A stretch of 64,000 nt of DNA from Botryococcus braunii (lineage: Eukaryota > Chlorophyta > Trebouxiophyceae). Of the stretch, positions 1-9,194 are shown in pieces. Location: contig KV908344.1 of NCBI GenBank assembly GCA_002005505.1, positions 150,001-214,000 of the forward strand, in the 5' to 3' direction. The number at the start of each line of letters is the position of its first letter. The stretch's first letter is position 1. A program made the position numbers and the translations under genes. Below the pieces are notes generated by a model. That model worked only from the letters and a program-made list of their open reading frames with translations. It had not been told where the DNA came from and did no database searches.

Positions 1-4
1 AGTC

Positions 5-20
5 TTGTGTGTGCGCGCGC

Positions 21-73
<53 letters not shown>

Positions 74-84
74 AGCGCGTGCGT

Positions 85-160
<76 letters not shown>
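5..160. repeat. (GT)n microsatellite, compound with GC steps
   Basis: Nearly pure GT dinucleotides broken by short GC/GA interruptions. It lies just upstream of the first recognisable exon of the transporter gene, so it is probably intronic. Open frames through it encode only Cys-Val runs and are not genes. Confidence 0.95.
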
Positions 161-161
<1 letters not shown>

Positions 162-277
162 TGGGGTGACCTTGTTTGTTACATAGTTTGTTTGTCTGGG
201 CTCCCTGTCTATCATCACCACCACTCATGACACACAGGCCAACTGTTAACTAGCCAATTGCTAGTTATCTTTCACAG

Positions 278-919
278 TACAGTAGGCCAGAGGCAGCAGC
301 AACTTCAGCGGTGTTCACAAGGCAGATCGTTGCGATGGTTATGCAGGTGGTCATTGCCTACACCATTGGCGTGGCAGCCATGTTGGCAGCCTTCTACTTC
401 ACGCCTTCCAGCCTGCCTTGGCTTCAGTGGCTGACCGTCTTCATGATCGGCTTCTTCCTCTACGGACCGCAGATGCTGATTGGCCTCTGTGGTGCCGAGC
501 TGGTGCGTTCCTTTTCCTTCTGCACTGCATCTGCCCACCGTTCTCCACGGCTCTTAGTTTGTGGAATCCAGGAAGAGGTTTGGACCTCTTGCTTGAGCAG
601 CTCTTTGCTAGTGCCCAAGTTAGACTAGTTCTAGTTGTAAATGGACAGCCTCTTGGCTAGGCATGGCTCAGGATTGAAGGTCATCACCCATGCAATTGCG
701 TCGTTGTTTGCTGCTTCGACCCTTCCTCAAGTGTGTCCGCAACCTAAGCTGGATCGTCCTCCAGCACGCGCACATGCTGGCTTTGCACGGGCGTCCGGGT
801 GTGCAGGCACATCCATGTCCCAGCATGCCTGAGTCCGTGCAAGTGCGTTATTGTGCATGCAAGTTCGCGCCGGTGTGCATGTATAGAGCGCGCGCGCTCC
901 GCTCTACACATGCACACGG

Positions 920-987
<68 letters not shown>

Positions 988-1440
988 GTGCGTGTGTGTG
1001 TTGACATGATATGGCTGACTTCTTCACTAAAAGAGCAGGAAGTTTACTTGGGGCATGTTTTAGCTTTTTGAGTGTCAAGGTTAGGCTTCTATGCAGCTGA
1101 CCTTCTATGTGTCATCTCTGGAATGGCAAGGGACATCACAGTTCTTAAGGCTGATCTTAAGGCGCCAGCCGTGGATTCCATGTATGTGTGGTTGCTGATG
1201 CAGGTGGGGCCGGAGTCTGTGGGCGCTTCTGAGGGCTTCCTGGGCTGGATTGCGTACCTGGGTGCTGCGAACGCCGGCATTCCCTTGTCCATCATAGTCA
1301 AAACATATGGCTGGGAAGCTTACTTTGTGGCTCTCGGCGTAGCGTGTGCCATGGCTCTCCTCTTGCTTGCCCCCATGGTCAATCTTAAGTCTTATGTCCA
1401 AAGGGAAGGCGGGAAGAAGCAGCAAGGCAAGTCAGAGTAG
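278..1440 (+). CDS. Organophosphate:phosphate antiporter (MFS, UhpC/SLC37-like), last two exons
   Basis: This is the 3' part of a major-facilitator transporter that would exchange a phosphorylated sugar or glycerol-3-phosphate for inorganic phosphate. Two exons are visible. The first runs from about 278 (possible acceptor TTTCACAG; start uncertain, but the frame is certain from 311) to 502 and is followed by donor GTGCGT. The second is 1204-1440, after acceptor GATGCAG and ending in TAG. The spliced product contains hydrophobic helices and the family-like string YGPQMLIGLCGAEL. It continues with VGASEGFLGWIAYLGAANAG, then a last helix and a Lys/Gln-rich cytosolic tail. The 700 bp intron holds a (GT)n tract. 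Earlier exons lie outside the window. Family assignment rests on remembered motifs of the OPA/SLC37 group; the substrate cannot be told from this part. Confidence 0.75.
922..995. repeat. (GT)n microsatellite inside the transporter intron
   Basis: A pure GT run lies between the two transporter exons. A stretch of alternating GC (GCGCGCGC) precedes it at about 888-895. Confidence 0.95.
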
Positions 1441-3643
1441 TTCTCCTTGCTCTACTTCCATCTGAAGCTTGCCCCGCTTGCAAGACTGAACCTTCCTGTC
1501 TTACGACATCTTGCCCGAGGAGCGTCAAGAGGCTGTCGTGGGACCCTAGTTCTGGGAATATCTTTTTTTAAGCTTTTTATGACCTTTTTCATGCCTTATT
1601 GGGCTCCTAAGAAGCCAGGCAAGCAAGGGGACCTGCTTTCAGGCATGGCCACCCACTGTCTTTTCGAATTCAGGAATTCTACATGCGTGAAGTCGCTTTC
1701 CCACCCTCCATTCCCCAGACTATCTGCTTCTGATGTGGAAATGGACAGCATAATGGCCCCCTTGCTTGCGGAATTCTTTTGTTGTGAAGATGAAGATGTC
1801 ATTCCTGCTCATTTCTCAGTTGTATTTGAGCAGCTTGTTGGCGTGTTTCATGGGCCACAATTCTTGGTCTTGGATAGGGCCATTTACAGGCTGCCCTGTA
1901 GATTTGTGAAGACTTCGGAATTTCTTTCCTGGCACCGCAAGTTATGGCAAGCAGTGCTTTTTTGTGCGCCATCCATTCATTCCTTCACCTTCTTATGACT
2001 TTGTCGATGCATCGGCTTCTGCAAAGATAAGAGGTAGGTCACCTTTGTGCCCTCTACAGTTGGCGCAGTGCTCATGTTTGAGTGCGCAAAAGTGTTTCTC
2101 TTTTTGTGCATAAAGTGAATCTCTTCTAGTGCATGAAGTGATTCACTCCCCCGCTTGCTTTACATGACTTGTGTAACTGAAATTTCATCTCTGTAGGGGT
2201 GAATGTCACCCCGCATTGTGTGCTTAAAATTATGGTACGTAACATTGTGTAAGGGGACTCTTCCCGATCGCACAGGCCCTGCCCCCACTAAGATGTGTGC
2301 TATGAAACTGCCTCCTGGCACTAGATGCGATTAATGGGACAAGCCCTGGTTTGAAATTAGCGTCCTGTTTGTGTCTCTGCTCTGGGGAGCATGCGCTCGG
2401 GCTTGCGTCTATCTTTGCAAGGATGCTGTTCTTGGCACCATGTATCAACTCTGGTCAGGATGAGATGTGTGTCATTCCGAGGACCCGGGGTCAAAACAAG
2501 GAGGAAGGTCGGATTGACCCATCGATGGACTGGACAACCTTCATGACGTCTGGCGTGACGGCGGACTACTTGAAGCATTGTCTCACCACTTGCTTTTGCA
2601 AGAAGTCTGCACTGGCTCTGGCTCTATGTTAGCCAGGCAGCACGCCGTTTCGTCTAACATGGGTTTGGCAGCCCCCTTTCGATCCACCACAGCTACGCCA
2701 AGGCTAGCGTGGTGGATTGACAGCCACTAGAAAACGCATTGACTCTCTTCCATCAGCAATCAGCCTCGAGGAGCACCTCTGTTGAAGGGATTTTGGGGGC
2801 GTCCAAAGCCCCATGGATGTGAGGGTGAAGCACATCATCAGAAAACTTCTATAAGGATGATGTTGCAATCCTTCACGCCATCTGAGGTTCTAGTGAACTT
2901 CGTGGTTGTTGACAGTGCAAACGGGCTGCAAAAAGGAGTGGCCCACCCTAGACTTATTGGATCGGCATCATGGAGAAGACTACCAGATTAATGTTTAGTA
3001 ATGTTGAGCATCACCGCACGGCACGCCACCGCGTGAGTGCTGCGCAACTTACATGCAGGAATGCTGCTGGTGCATCCCTACAGTGGGGTTCATCCGCGAA
3101 CGCACACCTCTGGAAAAAGTTGTAGCCTGCCTTCTTTCGATTTTTGTTGATGGTATGCAAGTGTGCCTTGCAAGGGCATTGCTAGATTCGGTCAGGCACA
3201 TACAATATTGGGGTTTGTTAATAAACCCCGGTGTGATGAGTCGTCTTACTTAACAGTGAGGTGCAGGCAATCTTGAGGTTTGTGCGTAAAGTACGATGAA
3301 ATATCAATGCGGTTCCTTTCGGAAAGATTCTGTGTTGACGAATTTTTATGTACATAAGGATCATTCTACAGGCGGCCAAATTGAGTCTGGGGGCTGTACA
3401 CTAGTGTACGTATACCAATGTGCTGTACATTCATATGCCAGTGGGCACACTGGTGCAATATGGTGTACACCACATTTGGGGGTATAGCATGTTAGTGCGA
3501 TGTCTTCCATAGTACTACTCGTTCTTTACCGTCACTACGACAGGAACTGCCATTCATGTGCTGTTGATGTAATGTGCCGTCATTACAAAACAAGGAATTT
3601 CTCGTTTGTTCCTCTGTCGCCCTTTGGAAACGGGTTTTCTTTT

Positions 3644-3663
3644 GGGGGGGGGGGGGGGGGGGG
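3644..3663. repeat. Homopolymer G20
   Basis: Twenty consecutive G residues; length may be unreliable because such runs are hard to sequence. It can form quadruplex structures. Confidence 0.9.
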
Positions 3664-4309
3664 CATGGCTCCTGCAAGGCTTTCAGTGGGCGCCCTGCAA
3701 GATTGATGGGGGCCTCGAGGGAGCTCCCCCACCAGGGACGTATTGGAGGGATACATGCCCAATTGCTTGCAAGCAGCAAAAGGAAAGGAACAGCCTCCCC
3801 CTGATGAACCGCTATTTTAGCTTGCACCACGTGCACGTTCCCCCGCGTATAAGTAGCGATGAGTCGGGCCTCCATATATAGAGGCTTATAAGCTGTTGAT
3901 CGCCTGCAGGCTGCTTGCCGGGTGGGACTCGTAGCTTGAGCGTTTGGAAGTTTCAATTACAACCGTTCACGACACCACCCGATGAACCAGCCCTAACTAA
4001 TGCTGGAAACCGAACTCTTCACCCCACAAAGGCAGCCTCGTAGCAAGCTGCCGACCCACCGCCCGAGCAATAGCAAAACTCAAACGCCGAATCTTCGAAA
4101 ACCAGACCAACTCCTCAAGTGGAATATTGGGCCTGACCCACAACCCCCTGCAACCTAGAGAGCAACTCAACAGCATCCGCATGAAGCCCTCCAAAAACAT
4201 CAAAAGCGAAGGGGTGGAGGATAACATGCGGCGTTGATGTGTCATAATGTTCCTATAAGCTTAAGGGCAGCGCTGCTTAAGGTAGCCGCCCGAGCCACAG
4301 CTCGCCCCG

Positions 4310-4330
4310 CCCCCCCCCCCCCCCCCCCCC
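4310..4330. repeat. Homopolymer C21
   Basis: Twenty-one consecutive C residues, complementary to the G run at 3644-3663. Confidence 0.9.
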
Positions 4331-5196
4331 AACGGACTAAAAATCCCCCCGATACCAGAAGGCCAGCGGGGAGCCGCAGGGACTCCCACAACTCGTGGGA
4401 GGGACCCGCGGAAAGTGTGTTTTTAGTGATTTTCCGAATTATTTAATATGGAAAATCTGGGTGTGGCGAGCCAATTTGTCAAGCAGTGGCAAATCTATAT
4501 ATGGCACGAAATTACATTTACACTGGCCACTGTGAAAAATACGGCCCCAATGCTAACTTGTGGACATGCCAACGACATCCGAGAGCTTTTAAGCAAAAAG
4601 CATTCGAGCAATTGCATTGAGAGTAAATTCCAGAACAATTGTACTAAGAGCATTTCTGCCGATGTCGGCTCCATGCATAATTATAAACGCGAACACGACT
4701 GTGTTCATAGGCATATGAGTCTAACACTCATCATGTGCTTTCGCATCACTCAAGAGTTGGCACGTACATCTTCTGCATAGACCCTGCTCAAAATATCTGT
4801 GTCAAAGGCAACGGCAGCCGTTCTCTTCTTGCTGTTAGCTGTAAAGCTAAATTTAGCTGTCAGGCCCCGACGATCTTTGTTCTGCAAGAAAATTTCCAAA
4901 GCCTTCTGATACGGAAACCCGTCAATTGTGTACCTTGATGTGAAAAGCCTCACGGTGGCGTTCAAATACTTTTTCAACCAAAAGGAATCCTAGTTCTAGA
5001 TACCCTGGCTGAGGCCGGACCGGACAGTCTAGGGGATAGTCTAGTGAGAGCGCCCCTGGCTCAGGGCTTCTGACTCAGAGGACCGCAGATCTCGTTGCGT
5101 GGAGTTGTACTCAGAATGATGTTAAATTGGGAAGTCACGGCAAACATATCAACATGCCACTTTGGCAAATTTGGACGTGGTTGATTTATTTTCCAG

Positions 5197-5236
5197 TTGC
5201 CACCATGTACATGTTGCCACATGTACATGGTGGCAA
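5197..5236. repeat. Perfect hairpin, 18 bp arms
   Basis: Arms 5197-5214 and 5219-5236 are exact reverse complements (arm TTGCCACCATGTACATGT) around the 4-base loop TGCC. The surrounding DNA is AT-rich and has a second hairpin just downstream. Confidence 0.9.
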
Positions 5237-5296
5237 ATCCGGTTCATTTCAAATTCTTTTTTGATTGCCAAAATGGCGAGTCGACTCAAAAAAATG

Positions 5297-5361
5297 CATA
5301 TGTATATATATAACTTTGAGACGCACAGACGTCGGTGCGTCTCAAATTTATATGTATATGC
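5297..5361. repeat. Imperfect hairpin with perfect 12 bp inner stem
   Basis: The inner arms TTTGAGACGCAC (5315-5326) and its complement (5335-5346) are perfect. They extend outward imperfectly through AT-rich GCATATGTATAT-type sequence. It may be a small foldback element. Confidence 0.7.
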
Positions 5362-5504
5362 CACTTTTTGGGCTCAAATTCAAATAAAATTTTAATGTTT
5401 AATGTTTAAACAGCCATTTTGGACTCAACTTGGGCTCAAATTCAGTTAAAATAGCCATTTTGGTAAACAATTCCCACTAAGAACACACTGGCGGGGACCC
5501 TTCG

Positions 5505-5604
5505 CAGGGACCCTGCCTAATGCTTGCGCAGGGCTTTGGAGGGTAATCTCGGGTGAACTGTTCGGTCCCCCTGGCCTGCGTGACACTCACGGTCCGTGAA
5601 TCAC
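5505..5604. repeat. Palindrome-rich segment, inverted relative of 47177-47330
   Basis: Contains CACGGTCCGTGAATCACGG, a cluster of complementary CACGG/CCGTG steps, followed inward by LINE-B. The reverse complement resembles the DNA just outside the other end of LINE-B (shared blocks CCGTGA, GGCCAGG, GACCGAA, TTCACCCGAGA). LINE-B is therefore flanked by inverted related sequences, as if it landed inside a foldback or long-TIR element. Confidence 0.45.
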
Positions 5605-5610
5605 GGATGA

Positions 5611-5880
5611 CTCCCATATATAGCATGGGAAGACCTTACTAGAGCTTATCGCAATCTCGGTTGCAACATGTCAATGATGCTCATGACAGAACTGTACTTA
5701 GCTTTCCTACCACCCCTCATCTCCTTTGGATGTGAAGTCTGGGCATTCAGATGCTTTCAAGGCAGACAATTGTCGTCGGGATCACCTAGTAGTATACGAG
5801 TTTTGGGTGCGCACAAGCGGGGCTTAGCTCAGATTTTGGGGCTGCGTCGGACAATCCCTGAGGGAAATAATCAATAGTGA
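5611..5880 (+). pseudogene. LINE-B relic, piece 1: C-terminal part of reverse transcriptase ORF2
   Basis: Translation gives WEDLTRAYRNLGCN, then MTELYLAFLPPLISFGCEVW and a short tail. This aligns position by position with the post-RT region of intact LINE-A (WSSLMRKYGNLQCA, then LILMCVVPTASYACEIW, 39670-39790). The 5' end is truncated near 5611 and the right end is interrupted near 5880 by unrelated DNA. This is the left-most piece of the LINE into which the whole transposon nest was inserted. Confidence 0.7.
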
Positions 5881-5929
5881 ATTAAACATATTTTCTTTGT
5901 TGTAACGGTCTCCTCGTATTGCTGTAGTC

Positions 5930-6640
5930 CAGGGTTGCCGCTAAAACCAAATTATTTGGCGCGCCTTTGCCAAATTAATTAATTTACGCGCATTTAGCCA
6001 CCACCTCTAATTTGGCAAAGGCTGGCCAAATTCCAGTGCCGTACAAAGCAGTACAAAAGCATTAGTGATGTACTGCACGTGCTGCTCGTACCGGATCCAT
6101 CCATGACAGTCGTTTTGCTCCCTCCCGCGCACATAAGTTTGAAACAATCCACCGCAAACACATCAAGTTGGCACATTTATGTTAATATCGAACTAGATTG
6201 GCATGGCGTCAAGTTTTTTTCTGATTCTGTAGATGAAATGTCCGGGGGGGAGTAGGATTGGCTTAAGATCCTACTCTCCGGAGGGGAGAGTAGGATTGTC
6301 TTAACCTTTCCAAATTGTGCCCAGATTGCAGAGAAAAGCATATATGTAACAATTGTGAGCTCTTGTGATTTTTGCCTGCACTGGTCATCCTTGTAAAACA
6401 TTTTGCATTGCAAGGCAAATTTGGCACATGTAGTTTTTGCAATATATCATGGTCCTGTTCAGTTTTTGTTGGCAGATAATGGAACAGGCCGATAGAGCTT
6501 TGAAAAAGGAGTCGATTGGTGCCTTCAAATGAATTTTTGCCAACAATGTCGAATAAAGCCAGGTGAAAAACAAGTTGTGCAAAATATTTGGCACATTTGG
6601 AATTAGCAATCGGAGTTCAATAATAAAAGCGGCAACCCTG
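5930..6640. mobile_element. Small element with 13 bp terminal inverted repeats, hAT-like ends
   Basis: Ends CAGGGTTGCCGCT at 5930 and its exact complement AGCGGCAACCCTG ending at 6640 face each other 711 bp apart. The CAGGG start resembles hAT-type termini. I could not find an 8 bp target duplication and there is no transposase frame. If it is an element, it is an old non-autonomous copy. It lies in the gap between LINE-B pieces 1 and 2. Confidence 0.4.
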
Positions 6641-6974
6641 CTTTTATTAGCTTCCGCCTGTGACATGTGGGGATTCTACTCGTCTCCCGTTCCAAGGGCC
6701 CACTGGCTCTTGGCGGGACAATGCCTAGCTGGCTCCTATGTACTGCCTATCGGGGGATTGCCCATCGAGTCCCGCCCGAGCCTATAAAGGGAAGTAGGAT
6801 GCCATGCTAGAGAACCATTGGGCATATATGCATGTACATATACATATGAATATCTATCATCTATCGTTGGCACAGCCAACTGATGTAACTGGCATCTGGC
6901 CATGTTCCAATCCCATTACTGATGTCTCTTCCTTTCCTTAGTGCTTTGAGCACTACATTTGTGGTCAACTTGAA
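6641..6974. other. Unassigned DNA between the TIR element and LINE-B
   Basis: No gene. A TATAAA box-like motif occurs near 6783 in GC-rich surroundings. This could be part of a solo LTR or promoter fragment, but I found no paired copy in the window. Confidence 0.4.
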
Positions 6975-7168
6975 TCTTACGCATGGTCAGGTTTTGGAAC
7001 AGTATAGCGGCCATGAGACTTGATTCATTGCACTACAAGGTCCTCGAGGTCCTCGAGATACTGAGCTCATGCATGACATTAGATTGGCAATAGTAGAAGG
7101 CCGAGAAACGTTTTCGGGTACCGTTATGCAACAACTTAAGAAACTAGGATACTATATAGCTGACCATG
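6975..7168 (+). pseudogene. LINE-B relic, piece 2 of ORF2
   Basis: One frame gives RMVRFWNSIAAMRLDSLHYK; after a frame slip it continues HDIRLAIVEGRETFSGTVMQ and LKKLGYYIADH. These match LINE-A KRMATFWNSLVSLPHDHLYA and FMKALIKVGYPYQID. The piece ends exactly at the target-site duplication CATG (7165-7168) of Element 3, and the frame resumes at 40996 on the other side. Confidence 0.75.
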
Positions 7169-8692
7169 TGTCACGTCCTCTATCGGGTTCCCGTTACCCA
7201 AGGTAGACAAATTTTTTTTCTGATTGAAAATTAGAGATTTTGCACTACGATTAGTAATAGCTGGGCTGCGGCTTCTGTATCAAGGTAAATTATGCGGATC
7301 GCCACTCAAGGATCCGGCCTTGAGACCTGGGTTACCGGATTACTGGATTACTGGTTCTTACGATTGTGCGATTCGAAGGCTGGAGGTTACAATCGGAGAC
7401 TGCTGCGGTTCAAGTCTCGGATGTTTTAGTCGGGGATCCGTAGTCGGGGTCACCGGCTTACGGCCTATCGCTGGCCGGGCTATCGGACTTTGGGGGTTGA
7501 CGGCTGGAGTATGATCTTAACTGGAGTTATAAATCAGATATTTCACTTTCAAAGGTGTTAATCTATTTTATTCTAATCCTACTGTTAGGGTTTGATGCTC
7601 CTTTTCAGGATCCGGGTTGGTACTACTGTGCGTGATGTTACGACTTAGGTGTGGCGGCTTCGTACCAAATTACTTGCGGCGCTTGTTAAATGAAATTTAT
7701 GAACGACTATATGATAAACAATGAATTACTATAGGTACTGGAACAGGTAAGTTGATTGTTACTGCACGAAGGTGGGACGGCTAGATCTTGGTATTGATCT
7801 TCGGTCCGTGCTAAAAGGGTGGAATGCTCACTGATACTATTAAGATTTGATAGAAGATATCCAAATCAATACTGGCACTGAGTTTCAGAGGTGTTACTTC
7901 ACAATTGCGACGAGTTACGACAGGCAAGTGGGGTAGATCAAGTTACGACTAGGACATTCAAGGACAAACGGTCAGGCACATTAACGCAGTGGTCACGGAC
8001 GAGGCTAGTAGGAATGTTGGGATTCAAACTTGTGCGGTTACAAAGACTCACGACAGAGGTTTCCCTCACCTAACTTCCTAGCACAGCGCGGTTTAGAGGA
8101 CGGCTGGACGCCCTTATATAGTCGTCCCCGAACTTACGCGGAGATTCTGGAAGATTCTGGACCCTTCTAACCGAAAGGTCCAGAAGAACTTAGAACCTTC
8201 TGGAGGAATCCAGAGAAGCTCTTACAATCAGCCACGCACTTCAAATGCATGACAAACTGACACGTATAAGAAATCTAGAGAGTTCTAGACTGATGGAGAA
8301 AGTTCTAGACACGAAGTTCACAATGAAGAGACGCTAAACATTACACGTCACCACTGTTCTAGAAAGTACGAGCTGATTCCTGAAACATCAAGGAACTGTT
8401 TAGCAGCTGCTTATGAACTGCACATTAAAACTGGCCTTCAACGTGCGGGCCAACAACGTGTCAAACAACAAATTTCCCTCTAAGTCCCACTCCAGACCAA
8501 CACGTGCGGGGCTGGGACTTAAAAGGGCACAAGATTGAGGGTTTTATCAAGCAGTACAAAATCCTCTCGAGCCGCGCAAGTCCCGACTCGAGGGCGCAGT
8601 CTTCCCGGTCTCCAGGGCACCCGGAAAGGACATATTCTGTTCGAAATCCATTATGGCTACTTAGTATAACAGGCACTTGCTATATCGTCACA
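7169..8692 (-). repeat. Element 3 left LTR (3' LTR on the minus strand)
   Basis: Near-identical to 21086-22477 joined to 40875-40995. Read on the minus strand, a TATATAAG box lies near 8113-8122. It contains the uninterrupted sequence that LINE-A split in the other LTR (empty site 8562-8571). The extreme left 12 bases (7169-7180) have no counterpart beside the primer-binding site of the right LTR, so the exact left boundary is uncertain. Confidence 0.75.
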
Positions 8693-9194
8693 TATGTCAC
8701 GTCCTTTCCCCCCCTAAAAGGAAGGAAAAGACTGGGTACGTCTTTTCGAGAAGTAGCACTTTGGCTTGCATAAGGTACAGCTTGTTAGGTAAGATAAGGT
8801 ACGATTCGATGTTGCATGAGATGTTGAGTATAATTTAGGGGCCAACTCCCCATTTACTTGGAAACTCCTGACTCCCAAAGAGGGTTTGCTCGCATTGAGA
8901 TGGTCACAATATATTCTAGTACTGCATTGAATGAGTCAATAAGGTACAACCTATGTACTGCGTGCCGATGCGTAACTTTTGCCAACATGGTGGCATATCA
9001 GACACCACTTGTAGAAACACATAATTACTGCAGACGACTACTTATTCTCCTCCACCAGAGTTCAAATGCTTCAGATTGCTTCCACCATGAAGGCGTAAAT
9101 GCTTGATCAAAGCCAGTTCTTCTGGACTAGAAGCCTGTGTGATATTATTGCTCCCACTTCGGGAATCCAAACCCTTCCACATATGCTGCTCCAT
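8693..9194. other. Element 3 non-coding 3' region and polypurine tract
   Basis: About 500 bases between the ORF stop (9195) and the 3' LTR. On the minus strand a purine run (TTAGGGGGGGAAAGG, near 8703-8717) lies just before the LTR and is the likely plus-strand primer. Confidence 0.55.

Larger units (their letters stand above)
1441..5150. other. Long stretch with no recognisable gene
   Basis: The first few hundred bases after 1440 are probably the transporter 3' UTR. The rest has only short frames with no family resemblance or splice-supported structure. It contains a 20-base G run (3644-3663) and a 21-base C run (4310-4330) about 650 bases apart in complementary orientation. I see no RNA gene. 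Confidence 0.6.

Noticed and set aside
1447..1998. 183-codon frame after the transporter stop
   Set aside because: No family, no splice context; most likely transporter 3' UTR or downstream DNA.
6659..6970. Solo LTR with TATA box
   Set aside because: Possible, but no matching copy, clear TG-CA ends or target duplication could be identified in the window.
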